The position numbers and the translations under genes were made by a program. Shown in pieces: positions 30,936 to 42,900 of a stretch of DNA of 64,000 nt. The DNA comes from Thereva unica. Taxonomy: Eukaryota > Arthropoda > Insecta > Diptera > Therevidae. The stretch is from assembly GCA_949987705.1 (NCBI GenBank), contig OX465283.1:9776207-9840206 (forward strand), given 5' to 3'. Within the stretch, counting starts at the first letter, position 1. Each line of letters begins with the position of its first letter. Below the pieces are notes generated by a model that saw nothing but the letters and a program-made list of their open reading frames with translations, did no database searches and was not told where the DNA came from.

Positions 30936-31760
30936 TTCCCTGTAGATAAGATCGAGTGGCTGCTGGGGTAAACCAAATCTTTCAAGGTTTCTTTCAGAAG
31001 GGCATGGAAGAAATCCTACCAATCCTGCTGCCATTATTCCAAGTCTGCTTTGCGATGGCCCATATTCCTAGGTGCTGGAGAGAGGTTACGATGGTTCTTA
31101 TTGCCAAAGCCTGGCCATAGCCGGCCCATCAGCTTATCTTCCTTTTCCTGGCAACGACGGAGAAGGTTTTGGACAAGCATACTAGAAGGGTCTTACAGCA
31201 AATCCACTCCACTGCTTGCAATTTACATATCGGACTGCCAGATCTACAGAGGTTGTCATCCAAGGCCCAGTAAGAGATATCAAGACGCACGGATATCCCT
31301 CTCTGTGCTTTCACACAGATATTGAGGGTGCCTTGCGAGCGTTACTTTCGACCCCATGAATGAAGTTGCAGCAAAAAAATGCCATTGAACTCCCACCGAG
31401 ATGGATCAGCCGTTTCTCAGGAGCATATTGATAACTGCTAAGATGAATGGTTGTCGTCAAGCAGGCTAAATATCAAGGTATAATTCTGGATCAAAAGCTC
31501 TCTGCACATTGCGAGATTAACTGCCAAGTCAATTACCTGAGGTCTTAAAGCGAGGTTAATGTTTTGGCTCATGGTCATTTAAGCATTTATTTTATGGTCG
31601 ACCAAAACCAAACAAAGGGGTCTGTGATTAAGCTGGCCAAAGTTCAAGTCTCGGTTTCACACCACAAGTCTCGGTTTCACACCAGATGCGTCGAATAGTG
31701 GCTGCTCTTCTTTAAACCAGGAGACCTATGTGGAAACCATTTATGAAGATTATCAGAGGT
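30936..31760 (+). mobile_element. LOA/R1-type LINE remnant, RT domain (heavily degenerate)
   Basis: The frame with SRPISLSSFSWQ matches the RT block YRPISLSSF, preceded by LRWFLLPKPGH (cf. VVFIPKPGK). Later AKYQGIILDQKLSAHC matches KYLGVILDxKLSW. A 20-bp unit (CAAGTCTCGGTTTCACACCA) is duplicated head-to-tail at 31645-31684. Confidence 0.55.
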
Positions 31761-32279
31761 CGGTTAGAATACTAGCCCGACAGGTCCCTATTTAACGAAA
31801 ACACGATCTTTTAATATACGAACGGTTCCAAATCCAATATTGCTCCACGATTGGACGTATGTGGCCCTCAACACCACCCCAACTGATTTTTTAGCTGAGG
31901 TACTCGCCATACAGCTGTGACCAGACGTATTAATAGCCTTGACACATGCACGCATTTATGGCGAAAATTCATCATTTATTACGAATATGAACCTCATTTA
32001 TCCTGTTTTTATGACTAGGTTCAAGCCATGTTCTAGTCATAAACAGAGGTCAAGTTGAAACTGGGTCCACTTAACCCAACTCAGCTCTCCTGCCTGAGTC
32101 AAGTTGATATTTCGCCTCATATACGGGGTTGTGTTGTAATTGGGTTGAAGTTACATTTGTTTTGTTTGTTTACCACCCATGATGTCCGCCTTCGACGTTA
32201 GTTTTGTGTTCGGTATTTTGGTATATCGTCTGGGAGGCATGAATTGTAAGAAGAGGGGGAATTTGATATTTATAAAACT

Positions 32280-32560
32280 CATTACTTATGAAACCTACAC
32301 CGACCTTCCTTCTGTCTCAATTGGCAAAAAAAAATCTTACACCTGATCCTTCTCTTAAAATCTTGGGTATAACTTTATCTAAAGACTTATGATGGAATGA
32401 TCCAAATCGTCAAACAAGCATCCCAATGCTTAGGATTTCTTAAAAGATGTAAATTTCTTCTTTCACCGGCAGCCAGAGCTACAGTCTACAAGTCCTACAT
32501 TCGGGCCCGCCTCTAGTATAACTCATTTATCTTTTGCGCTCACTAGCGTCTGAAAGTTCG
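32280..32560 (+). mobile_element. Jockey-like LINE, post-RT block
   Basis: PSLKILGITLSKDL followed by WNDPNRQ and, in other frames, RCKFLLSPAARATVYKSYIR, is the conserved thumb region of jockey-type RTs. Short and frameshifted. The same family type may have supplied 7410-7910. Confidence 0.55.
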
Positions 32561-32665
32561 TTTACAAATAGAAGGATTTGCCTGTGGAATAATCTCCTAC
32601 AATCGGTTTTCCTGTTCTCGTACAATACCCAAGGGTTTAAATGTAAAACTCATTGGATTTACTAT

Positions 32666-32995
32666 CAATGGAGGTATTCAGACGCTGCCATAAGTGTGCT
32701 GAGCAAAACCGGTTTTATTCAACCCCTCGGAACACACACGGGGCGTAATTGTGTTTAGAGCATTTGAAAGCTTTACAGGAACGTTTAAATGTATTGTAAA
32801 TAAAATTCACTTGTCAGACAAAAACAGAGCTAAAGAAAACAAGAGATAGAAGTAACATTTTATATGTGTGTAAGTTTTCACGCGTTTGCTTTTGCGTGAA
32901 AAATGTTTCGTTAAGTTCTTCCGCTCCCTTTCCTCTCTCATCTATAAAACCGGTTTTACTTGCCATGAATGTGCACCGTCTGAATACCCCCAATG
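32666..32995. mobile_element. MITE with GGTATTCAGACG ends and AAAACCGGTTTTA palindromes
   Basis: Left CAATGGAGGTATTCAGACGC and reverse-complemented right CATTGGGGGTATTCAGACGG pair; the arms continue to a shared AAAACCGGTTTTA at 32705-32717 and 32946-32958. About 330 bp, non-coding. Confidence 0.65.
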
Positions 32996-33014
32996 AAGTC
33001 AAACCTAACATAAA

Positions 33015-33260
33015 ATGTCAAATGACATTTGTTTTTGACATGTCATACGACTATCTGTCAAAATTTGCTTTGAATTGATTTGTCAAAATTAAGTTTGAAC
33101 AGAATTAAAAGTAAGATGAACTATCAACTCGTAATTTTGACAGTAAAGTCATATGACAAATCAAGTCAAAATAGATATGAGGTTGACAATGAGGTTTGAC
33201 CTCATTGACAGTAAAGTCATATGACAAGTCATATAATGTAAAGTTATCTTTAGTACGAGG
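33015..33260. repeat. Dyad and direct repeats of TCATATGACAA
   Basis: ACAGTAAAGTCATATGACAA occurs at 33140-33159 and 33208-33227, 68 bp apart, with inverted relatives (TTTGACATGTCATACGACTA) at about 33033. It probably represents a foldback-type repeat. Confidence 0.45.
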
Positions 33261-33887
33261 ATTTTGGAGCTATTGAAAATTCAACTCGTCAGTTCAAAAG
33301 CACTCTTGTATGGGTTCTTTAAAATTGGTTACGAAATTTAAAATAAGACGACGCTTAACATTCATTTCACTTCCGTTAATTTTTCAACTGGCCTCCATGA
33401 TGCATAAAATTTCAAAAAAAAATTTGACAAGATAGCAAAACTAACAAAAAATTGATAAGAAAAGCGCCATTCATTTTAGAATAGTAATGTCACTTCGTTT
33501 AAGCTTTCATAATATCATGTGTCATGTCCAATTATATTGTATATTTTCCTTTATAAGGGAATTGCAATTCAAGAAAACTTGTGTGATATGTCATTAATAT
33601 ATTTTTTAATAAAGAAGGTAAATATAACAAGTAAAAATAAAATTTATAGCCATTAACAAAACATAAACAATACACAGTTTTTTTTTTGTTTATACTGGAA
33701 GACAGTTCTCGGGTTTATTATTTGGTTTTTAAACTTAATTATTTTATTAATTTATTTTTTATTTTTAAAGATTCATTTATTTTATTTTAATCTTGTTTTT
33801 TTTTGTTCTTCAGAATAATATTTATCACTAACCAGCGTATTCCTTTTGACAATCACAAAATTAAAATACAAAAAAAATTGTTTATAA
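33261..33887. other. Intergenic AT-rich region
   Basis: No gene recognised. Confidence 0.35.
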
Positions 33888-36022
33888 GGGGTCGTCTATT
33901 AATTACGTGAGGCGTTTAGAGGGGAGGGGGTCGAGCCGAATCTCACCAAATCTCACGTGGGGAGAGGGCGGGGGTCTCGGTGAATATCACGTAATTTTTT
34001 TTTTAAAGAAACAGTGTAAAATGCAAGAAAACTGGATTAAATTAAGTAAAACCTGTTTCTCCACTAAAGACCTCCATTGACTTACAGGCCGCCGGTAGGC
34101 AGTGGCTTGTCAGACCAGGTCGACTAGCACGACTAAGCTTGACTCAAACCAGCGCGAACGCTAGTATGGGTGGTTTTCACGCTTAGCTCGCGCCTTGCTT
34201 TCTGTTACGAGTGGATACAGCGTGAATTTTTCTCGTCAATTCACGGCTCGAGAGTGAATAGAAGCTCAGATCTGCAGGCCCGAACTGACGATAAATTTTT
34301 GTCAGCTTTCTTGAGCTGTAGGCATTCTTGAACTTCAGGCCATACAGTTGGCGGCCGGTGAGTGTATGGTAATACTTGACCTCAAGGCTAAAACTTTCAG
34401 GCCACGGCCTGCCGGCGAACTGTGTGTAAATTGGGGCCTTAAGACATGGGTAAGTCCTACACAAAAAAATTACTCGATTGTTTAGCCTCTAAAGGCTAGT
34501 CAAACGCGCGAATGGTCGTATGCTGCAGAGTACGAGCCAAGTAACACTGAAACGCGAAAAGGCCATTAGAATTTAGTGCTGTAAGAAAGCACATGGTGAA
34601 TTTTACCGTAATGAAATGCTTGTAGGGTGAATGCTCACGTTTTGGTAATTGTGTGTCCACCACAAGCGGAAAAGCGAGGAGGGCAAGCAGTCCGAATTAT
34701 CAGTTATCTCAAATAAAATCTTGCATCCAAACCCCCCCCCCCCCTTCTCCCATTCACACAGATGAATTTTTTACACACCTTTCACTAGATTTCACTACGG
34801 TTACGTACACGGATTTTATACGCGAGGGCATTGCCTGCAGTTCTATTTTCAAACTCTGTGGTTACGACCGTAATTGCGTATTTTTAATTTAAATACTAGT
34901 AGTCCAATGCAATTAGTAAATGGAATTGCATTTCATGATGTACGATTTTTTTTTTGATTTTTTTGGGTACATCTGATAATGTTAAAACCAAGTTTGTGGG
35001 GTCGCAGTGTGTTGGGAAAAGCCGCCATCGTGAAAAAGAGGTAAATGTCGTTTATACTAAATAGCTAGTTTCCATGCAATGATAACTGAAAATGATCACT
35101 GGCACAGGTGTTGAAGAATAAAATTATTTACAAAATGAGCCCTGAATGAGGTCTGTAAGTTGATTTGGCTCAAAGTTATGGCCGCTCAAAGTTCAACCTT
35201 GATCATGTGGTTGGGGTTGAATGCATTTTTTTGCGATTAATTCGTAAGATATTAATTTGTGTGGGTTAATGCCGATTACCATTACCAAACTTAAAGTGCT
35301 AGTTAATACCTTTAGAATAAGCCCTTAGTCGTCGTTTTCGCTTGTATAGTTTGCGAGTAATCCAACGCCAAAGTTCGTACTGCACGTGCCTGAAATAACT
35401 GATAACGCCATTTTTTTTTGAATATCTCGTTAACGGTTGCTCATATGATAATGTAGTAAACAGTAGAAAAACGAGCATTAAAATATCTTTCAAATGGGCT
35501 ATTGGCCGAAACTCTATGTCATTTCAAGTCCGCGACATAGCGGTTCGAGGTGGTTTAGCGAAGAAACGACACTTTAACATTGGGTTTAAAGTGGGATCAT
35601 TATGGCATCACAACGGGCCTATACCTTTGGCCAAGAGTTTTTGGGCTGTGCACCAGCAGCTCAGCCATATCTAACCTAACCTAATCTATCCTAACTTAGT
35701 TATTTAGTATAAACGACCTCTACCTCTTTTTCAAGATGGCGGCTTTTCCCAACACACTGCGACCCCACAAACTTGGTTTTAACATTGTCAGATGTACCCG
35801 AACAAATACAATAAAAAAAAATTCGCACATCATGAAATGCAATTTGATGCCCTTTTTTCGACTAATTGCACTGGACTATAGGAAATTTATAAAATTTGAA
35901 AAATATCACGTGAGATTAGGAGAGGAGGGAGGGGGTCAGGACAAATCTCACGATATCTCACCAAGGTTGGAGGGGGGTCGAAAAATCGCAAAAAACACCT
36001 CACGTAATTTATGGACGACGCC
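33888..36022. mobile_element. Foldback / long-TIR element, 2.1 kb, non-coding
   Basis: Outer ends: GGGGTCGTCTATTAATTACG at 33888 and reverse-complemented GGCGTCGTCCATAAATTACG at 36022. Inner inverted arms of about 170-185 bp lie at 34899-35069 and 35694-35879 and share AACCAAGTTTGTGGGGTCGC and GTGTTGGGAAAAGCCGCCAT. About 620 bp of unassigned sequence lies between the inner arms. No transposase is visible. A TAA-flanked element (34068-34439) sits inside the left half. Confidence 0.7.
34068..34439. mobile_element. Non-autonomous Harbinger-like element, 372 bp, TAA target duplication
   Basis: Left tip AGACCTCCATTGACTTACAG and reverse-complemented right tip AGGCCCCAATTTACACACAG, continuing into GCCGCCGGTAGGC / TTCGCCGGCAGGC. 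TAA at 34065-34067 and 34440-34442. Same family as 16586-17052. Similarity to that copy also continues a little past the right TAA, so the exact outer boundary needs checking. Confidence 0.7.
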
Positions 36023-36779
36023 AAAGTAATTCAAATACACTGAGTTATTTTTAATTATTATTAATTTTTGCTTTTATCGATTTCATTTTTTTTAAATTAA
36101 ATTTAACTTTTCTTCGATTACTTAATGATTGGTTTTCTAAACTTAAAAATTATAACATATATAGCCTCCCTGTTTTTATTTTGTCTACTAACCACATTTA
36201 CACCTTTAAGGCTCTTCATATACAAACATCGACAGTTTTCTTAATGTTTTTTTTGTTTTTATTATTATTTATTTATTATTAATAAATTATTTATTGTTGT
36301 TGAGTAATAAAATACTTAAGTTTCGAGTATTTTACATTACATACAATTATTACATAAGCGTAAAAAGTCGTTTTTTTGTTTTGTTTTTTTTTGGGTTTAA
36401 ATCTTAAATTTAGTAAAAATGGAAAGTAAAATATTTTTTTTAATTTAAAAACAATTCTCATTTAATTAATATGTAATTGAAAATATATAACTATTTATAT
36501 TTATATAAAAAAAAACAAATTTAATTCAATTTTTTTCGTTTAATTGAAATTAATTTTTACAAATTCTATTTTTTTGTGGGTTTTTCTGTTTATTTTTTTT
36601 TTTGTTGTTTTTGTTTTAAATTTTATATTCTAAGTGTTTCTTGTTTTTTTTTACAATCTAATGGTATCTTTTTATAATTTCATATTATGTTTTTTTTTCT
36701 CATTTTTAAATTTTTAAAGGTCTATTAATGAAATTGAATTTTTATTCTTATTGCTAATTATTTTCTCTTCTGGGGGTCA
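36023..36779 (-). other. AT-rich 3' UTR / downstream region of KChIP gene
   Basis: Directly downstream of the KChIP stop codon in transcript sense, very AT-rich with T runs. Probably contains the 3' UTR; the poly(A) site is not assigned. Confidence 0.4.
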
Positions 36780-36908
36780 TCAAAGCCCTGTATCGAACAT
36801 TTGGAGAGATCTCGTCACTAAATCATCTTTCAGACAAGCTTCTAAAAATTCTTCAATTGTTATAACGCCATCTTGATTTAAATCTAATTTACGAAAAACT
36901 CGATCGAT
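36780..36908 (-). CDS. KChIP: KChIP last exon with EF-hand 4 and stop
   Basis: 129 bp after acceptor TTTTTTAG; starts [20 protein letters not shown] and ends MFDTGL, TGA at 36782-36780. Confidence 0.93.
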   Translation of the reverse strand: MDRVFRKLDLNQDGVITIEEFLEACLKDDLVTRSLQMFDTGL

Positions 36909-39900
36909 CTAAAAAACAAATAAAGTAGAATTAGTTTTTAATCATTATAATAATTAAATAATCTTATATAATAAATTTATTGCGATATTAACTTTTATTA
37001 TTGCAGAAATTTGGTAGAGAGGCCATCTACCGGCCAACTTACTTGTAAATCTAAGAAAAAAGTTTCCTCAATAAAAGTTAGTGAATGTAGTTGCGCATCT
37101 TTTGACAGTTACTCACCAAAGTTTCAGCCATTTTGGACTTTGTTATTTGAAAGTTGCTTCATTGAATCGATGTGAGTGTTTTTGTGAAAATGGAAAAACT
37201 TTAGTATCGAGCTGTCATTAAATTTTTACTTTTGAACGATAATACGCCTACGCAAATCAAAGGTGAGTTGGACTCTGTGTACGGTGGCTCTGCACCATTA
37301 TTTACCACAGTACAATTTCGAGCAGCTGAATTTAAACGTGTCTGTGAGAGCTTGGGAGACGATGAACGTTCCGGACATCAAAAAACTGCAACATCTGACG
37401 ATAACATCGTTAAAGTTCACCAAATGGTACTTGACGACCGTCGCATTAAAGTGAGGGAGATAGCAGAAGCTATGAAAATGTCCAAAGAACGTGTTTTTCA
37501 CATATTAAATAAAGGTTTAGGCATAAGAGAGCTATCCGCGCGTTGGGTGCCGCGTTTGCTCATGTTAGACCAAAAAACTCTTCGAATGAACATTTCCAAC
37601 GCTCGTTGGCGCAGTTTAGATGCAATAAATTCGAATTTTGGCGCCGGTTAATTACTGTATATGAAATGTAGATGAAAAATAAAACTACTTTCATCAGTGA
37701 CATGATGGTCAGAGATCTACATATAATGGCGGATGAACAAGATGTACAGTGACTATAGTGGGGAGAAGAGCAGAATCAGGGGCAGCAAAATCACGTCATA
37801 AGCAGGAGACGAACTTGAAACAAGCTCGATCAAAAACTATTCAAAGAGATAGTCCTTGTGGAGAACACCCATCAGACAGGATGCACTAACGAGAGGAGTG
37901 CACGCATCACCGCGTATGTTACGCCTTCATGGCACAGAGCGCCAAAAACCTGGAAGATGCCCTCCGATGGAATGATAAAATTAAGGAAAGTCGAAAAGTT
38001 AGCCTACAGGCTCGAAAGGGTTGCCTGCGAAAACGGCCCGAATTCAAGAAGCTTCTTATGGAATACAGGAAAGTTAGAAGAGACATGCCATCCGAAAGAA
38101 TAAAACGGCGCAGACCAGGAACTCGGGCATGCAGGCAGGCTGCATTAAAAATGAATGATGCAAATGTCCCAGAAGAGATAGCGAAAAAGATTGTCGTTCT
38201 AAATCCCCTGGGATGGACGTTATACCGGTCAGAGTGGTGAAGCTAGTGCCAAGTATTCACAGCGTCCCAGAGAGAAAAAGTGTTACATGAGCAATGAAAG
38301 TGTCAAAAGATTGTGTTCATCCTGAGGCCGCCAGGGGCCTAATGGTCAGCAAATCGATACATTTTCTTAACAGCACGGGCTAGCTTTTCGAACGGATGAT
38401 ATATTACGGCCTACCAACCCAAGATGTACAATTATTGTGTCGAGGCCTGCATGGCAGAAGGTAGGTTTTGCATTATCGTTTGACAATCTCCTCTGGGCAC
38501 TGGGTGCACCCAGTAGTAGAATGCCTTATATTGATATGGAGGCTCTTCCTTCCCATTCCTACCATACTCATTGGGTTTTTATAAACCAATCAAGCTGGAG
38601 GGGCTAAGGAAGGAGGTTAGGAGTGGAATTGGGTGCCCTACCAAGCACGCCCGAGACGCGCTTTTGGGAACTTCTGTCCTACAAACCAAAAGCAGGACTG
38701 CGGCCTAGAATACGGGTAGTCAAGAAGCAGAAGTAGATAGCCCCCGTTCTATTCGAATCGCATACCCCAACTACGTAAAAACAGAATGGTTTCAGTGATT
38801 TCATCCCGGCTGAAAATTTGTCAAATTGCAGTTGACATGATACAAAAATGAATAAAAAATGTCAGCTGGCTGTAACTTAGTGGAACATACGTCAGCTACT
38901 CATACACGAAGTTTCAACCGAAATCTGTCATTGGCTGCCGGACTATGAGTGGTCGGAGCTTCTCGGCAGAATGCTGTTCACCATCCGACGCGACGCTCCT
39001 ACGCGTAGTTAAGTAACTAGTGAATAGGGTAGCTTCGTCGAACTCACCAAAGGCGGTAGGTAACTGATCTTTAAGTGCCATCGCTTGAACTTCGAGACAT
39101 ATTCACGTCAAAAGCGATTTGCCTATTGAGCAAAGTATACAATTCCAATCACTGTTTTTCTTAGCATCTTCATTGTTGAAATCTTAGAGAATGTGATGAG
39201 AACTGAAGGTTTTGCCTTTAAGTAGCAAAGAAAAGAATATTTTAACATATTATTAGTCTGGAACTGTACAGTCAGTGGATTTTTCCTCTATACTGTAGTT
39301 GGAGCAAACTTTTACCATAAAAGCCGACTCTCAACCAGCAGAACATAATAAAACATTCCCAACAAATCTCTTCTCTTTACAAAATTAATCCATGAGAATA
39401 CTCTCCATTCTCCTAATATTTCCCTTGTAATATCCTCATTCCAAAATGAAATCGTCGGTTTGCATAAATTAAGGGCGCAAAAAAAATTACCATCGAGGTT
39501 TTTTTCTAAGTCCAGTGGTTGTTAAGTGGTCGGATAACATCTCTCTAAACAAATGACTGCAAGGCAAGCAAATTATTTTACCCAGGCTAAAGCAAAGTTA
39601 TGGCTGCAAATCTACACACACAAACATGCCCAAGCAAAACCCCTTTAACTTCTGTAAGAACTTTTGTCGCTTGCAAGAGAGATCAGAATATGCCCAAAAG
39701 TTTTCTATTCCACAGAAGCGGCCGCAAGGGTAAGACCATAAAGACACAACCGCACACAGCCAAAAAAACAAAAAAAAAACTTGAGCGACTAAATGAAGTT
39801 ACTCTAGGACTTTTAGACCGTCCATAATCTCGCATAGTTTGGCTCGTTATGGTGTCTCGCATCCTACAGCGACCCCCCGTCGTCAGAGTTAGAAATAATT

Positions 39901-42900
39901 ACCTGGTCTCTGGCCTTTCTATCGTCCTCCGGCTGGTGCGCCCGTCGCCCCATCAGTTCGTGGATGGCCAATACAACTTCTCCTAATTCGCCTCGACTTA
40001 TGCAACCGTCTCCGTTGAGGTCGTACAGCTTAAACGTCCATCGCAGCCTCTCGTAGACAGATCCTCGTAGCAGAGTTGACAGGGTCACGAGTAAGTCCTG
40101 CAAGCATGCAAAGGGATAAAAGAACAAAAATATATATTTATGTATGTATGTGTGTGTGTGCGCGCAATATTTTTAATTAAAATACACTAATTGCAATTCC
40201 GCTACGTAAATTAATGATTTATAAAGTCAGCGAGTGCGCTACGGAAAATTCGGACGTCCGTAATGCCCCTGGATGTTATCACTGCCTGAGTGACTCCGCC
40301 CCTCGCGTCACCCTTGCTGGCTGATTGTTTTGTGGATGATGTCAAATTAGAGTTTGCTGCGGGGTGCAGGGGAATGGGGACATTTAAAATATCCTCGGGT
40401 GAAGGCTTTAGTGGATTTAGCATAATTCTGAAGGGGTTTGATGATATTTGCAGTAGCGAGCTTCGTAAATTGTGTGTTATTCTTGTAAAATTGTTTATTT
40501 AAGAGAAAAATTCAATTAAAATTTAATTTAAAATTTATTGATTAATATGCTTTGAGGATTATTCTTTTTTAAGTGGATGGACCCTCGAGGGCGATCGATC
40601 AAACGGGATTGAGATAAGATTCTGGCTGGAATTGATTTCGCAAGGAGTAAGCTCTTTTGAAGGGCAATTTTGGATCAGATGAGTTTGGCTGCCAGTAGAC
40701 AAATAAGTTTTAAGATTTTGGGTAAATTTTTTTTATATTTGGTATTTTAATTTGTTTTTAATGATTCAATTTCAGTAGAGCTGCTGACTTCATCGTAGAC
40801 AGAAAGACTGATTCGATGATGAATGCAAGCTGTTGACTGAACGTAAGAATGCTGTGTACCGAGCATAGTGTACGTTCTACAGAACGTATGCACCGTCGAT
40901 CTACCCACCCTTCAGATGGACCCAGAAGAGCTACCTGCCAATAAGGCCCCTGGCATGGATGGCATACCAAATAAAGTGGCGAAGCTAGCAGCTACGATAA
41001 CTCCAGACAGATTCACTGAAGTTTTTACAGCGTGCCTGAGAGAAGGGATCTTCCCGGAGCGATGGAAACAGCAGTCACTCCGAACAAGCCTTTAAGGGAC
41101 CCATCGCCCTACAGACCGACATGCCTCCTCATTTGCATAGGCAAACTTTTCGAGCGGATGATATGTAACAGGATTCTCTCTATTGTTGAAAGGGTAGTCG
41201 GACAAACGGACAAGCAATTCGGCTTCAGAAAAGCAAGGTCGACAACTAATGCAGTCAACATGGTGGTGGGCATACCCAAAGCCGCCATAGAGAAAAATAC
41301 TGCTGCTGCGACGACGTAAAAATGCTTTTGACTCAGCGAGGTAGAGCGAAATAGTTGAGGCGTTGATTAAGTTAGGCACACCAAAGTACCTAGTGCGAGT
41401 AGTGGCCGATTACCTTCAGGGTATGTGTGTATGAGAAGATGGTCCGAAGGTGTTCTGGAGAATATGTGGGGCTCCGTTCTGGGCCGTCTCCTGTGGATCG
41501 CAATGTACAATGGGGCTTCGTCTTCCAAAGGAAGCAAGTGGCGATCGGATTCGTGGATGACATCGGGGTAGTTGTTGTAGTAAAACGCCCAGATGGCATC
41601 GAATTGTATGCGAACGAAGCGATCTGCGAAATAAAAGCGGTGCTAGAGCCCAGAGGTACCTGAGAGTGATGATCGATTGGAGGTTTAACTTCAAAGCGCG
41701 CTTTGATGGCACGGCAGATAAAACGTCCGCAATTTGTGCAGCACTCGCAAGAATGCTGCCAATGTTGGGGGCCTTAGACTGACTCGCCGCCTCTTTGGGA
41801 GGGTGGTCAGCTCAGTCCTGTTATACGCGTGAGTGTGGGCAACAGCGTTAAACAGGACGGCAAACAGTAGGAAATGGAGGGCCGTATATAGGCTAAGTGC
41901 AGTTGGAGAGGGCATGCGTCTCTACGACCCAGAATATGGTAGAGGGTAGCCAAGAAAGGCACTGCGGCAGATCGCGAGCTGCGCGTCCGTAAGGGAACGG
42001 CAATGGAAGTGGGGCGATATGGATTACGGGGGTGCGTGGTGAAATGAGTTACGGCCTCACGCAGTTCCTTAGTGGACATAGGGGATAGGAAATATCTTCA
42101 CAGCTTTGGGCACGATGATTCGCCGTTGTGTCCGGTATGTCCAGCGACGGAAGAAGATGCAGAGCATGTCTTCTCGAGATTCGCCGATTAAAGCGCGAAA
42201 CTAGAAGAAAGGGCCGAGGCGCCACTAACACCGGAAAACATCCTAGACCATATGTTTTAAGGAATCTTATACATATATTCTTACGAGAGCTTAGTATAGT
42301 TTTACTCGTTTGTACGGTTATATCAAACGTCGTGCTTATCGATCAGTTAAATCTGTCGCTAATTTTTTTTAATGAGTTTTGATTGTTATGATAAGCTTTT
42401 GCTATTGTCATTTCATTGTCACACTTAAGTTTCCGCAAGTAGCCAGATTTTTATAAAGTGTCTTGACACTGCACAGCAAAAAATTTCCACAACCCTGGAG
42501 CATTCTTTCTTTTATCAATTTCGCATCAATTTTATCAACGCAATCAATTTCGATGTTTCAAAGTACTACTCGAACTGTCATCTGTTAAACTAGCGTTTAG
42601 TGATGCCGCTATGATCAGTGTCGCTGTGATCAGACTTATTTGCAATTCACGCCATCTATCGGAAATACGCCAAGAACTTTTTTTGCAGATCTAATCTTTT
42701 ATGTCATATGACCTCAGTAGAAACTTCTCTTGAAAATTGCCATCTCTTTTGCGGAATATGATCTTTCATTCTAAAAAAACGTTACTCAGAAAAATCTTTT
42801 CTCCAAAAAATCTGCAACTAAATACTACAAGCTTTTCACTGACCTTAAAAAACCAAATACCTTAGCATATAGCATGTCAGTTTTAAATTTCATAAAAATG

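Noticed and set aside
34732..34744. Run of 13 C
   Set aside because: Simple homopolymer; may vary or be a sequencing artefact.
35670..35700. CTAACCTAACCTAATC, a TTAGG-like telomeric motif
   Set aside because: Only two to three imperfect units, inside the foldback element; flies do not use TTAGG telomeres.
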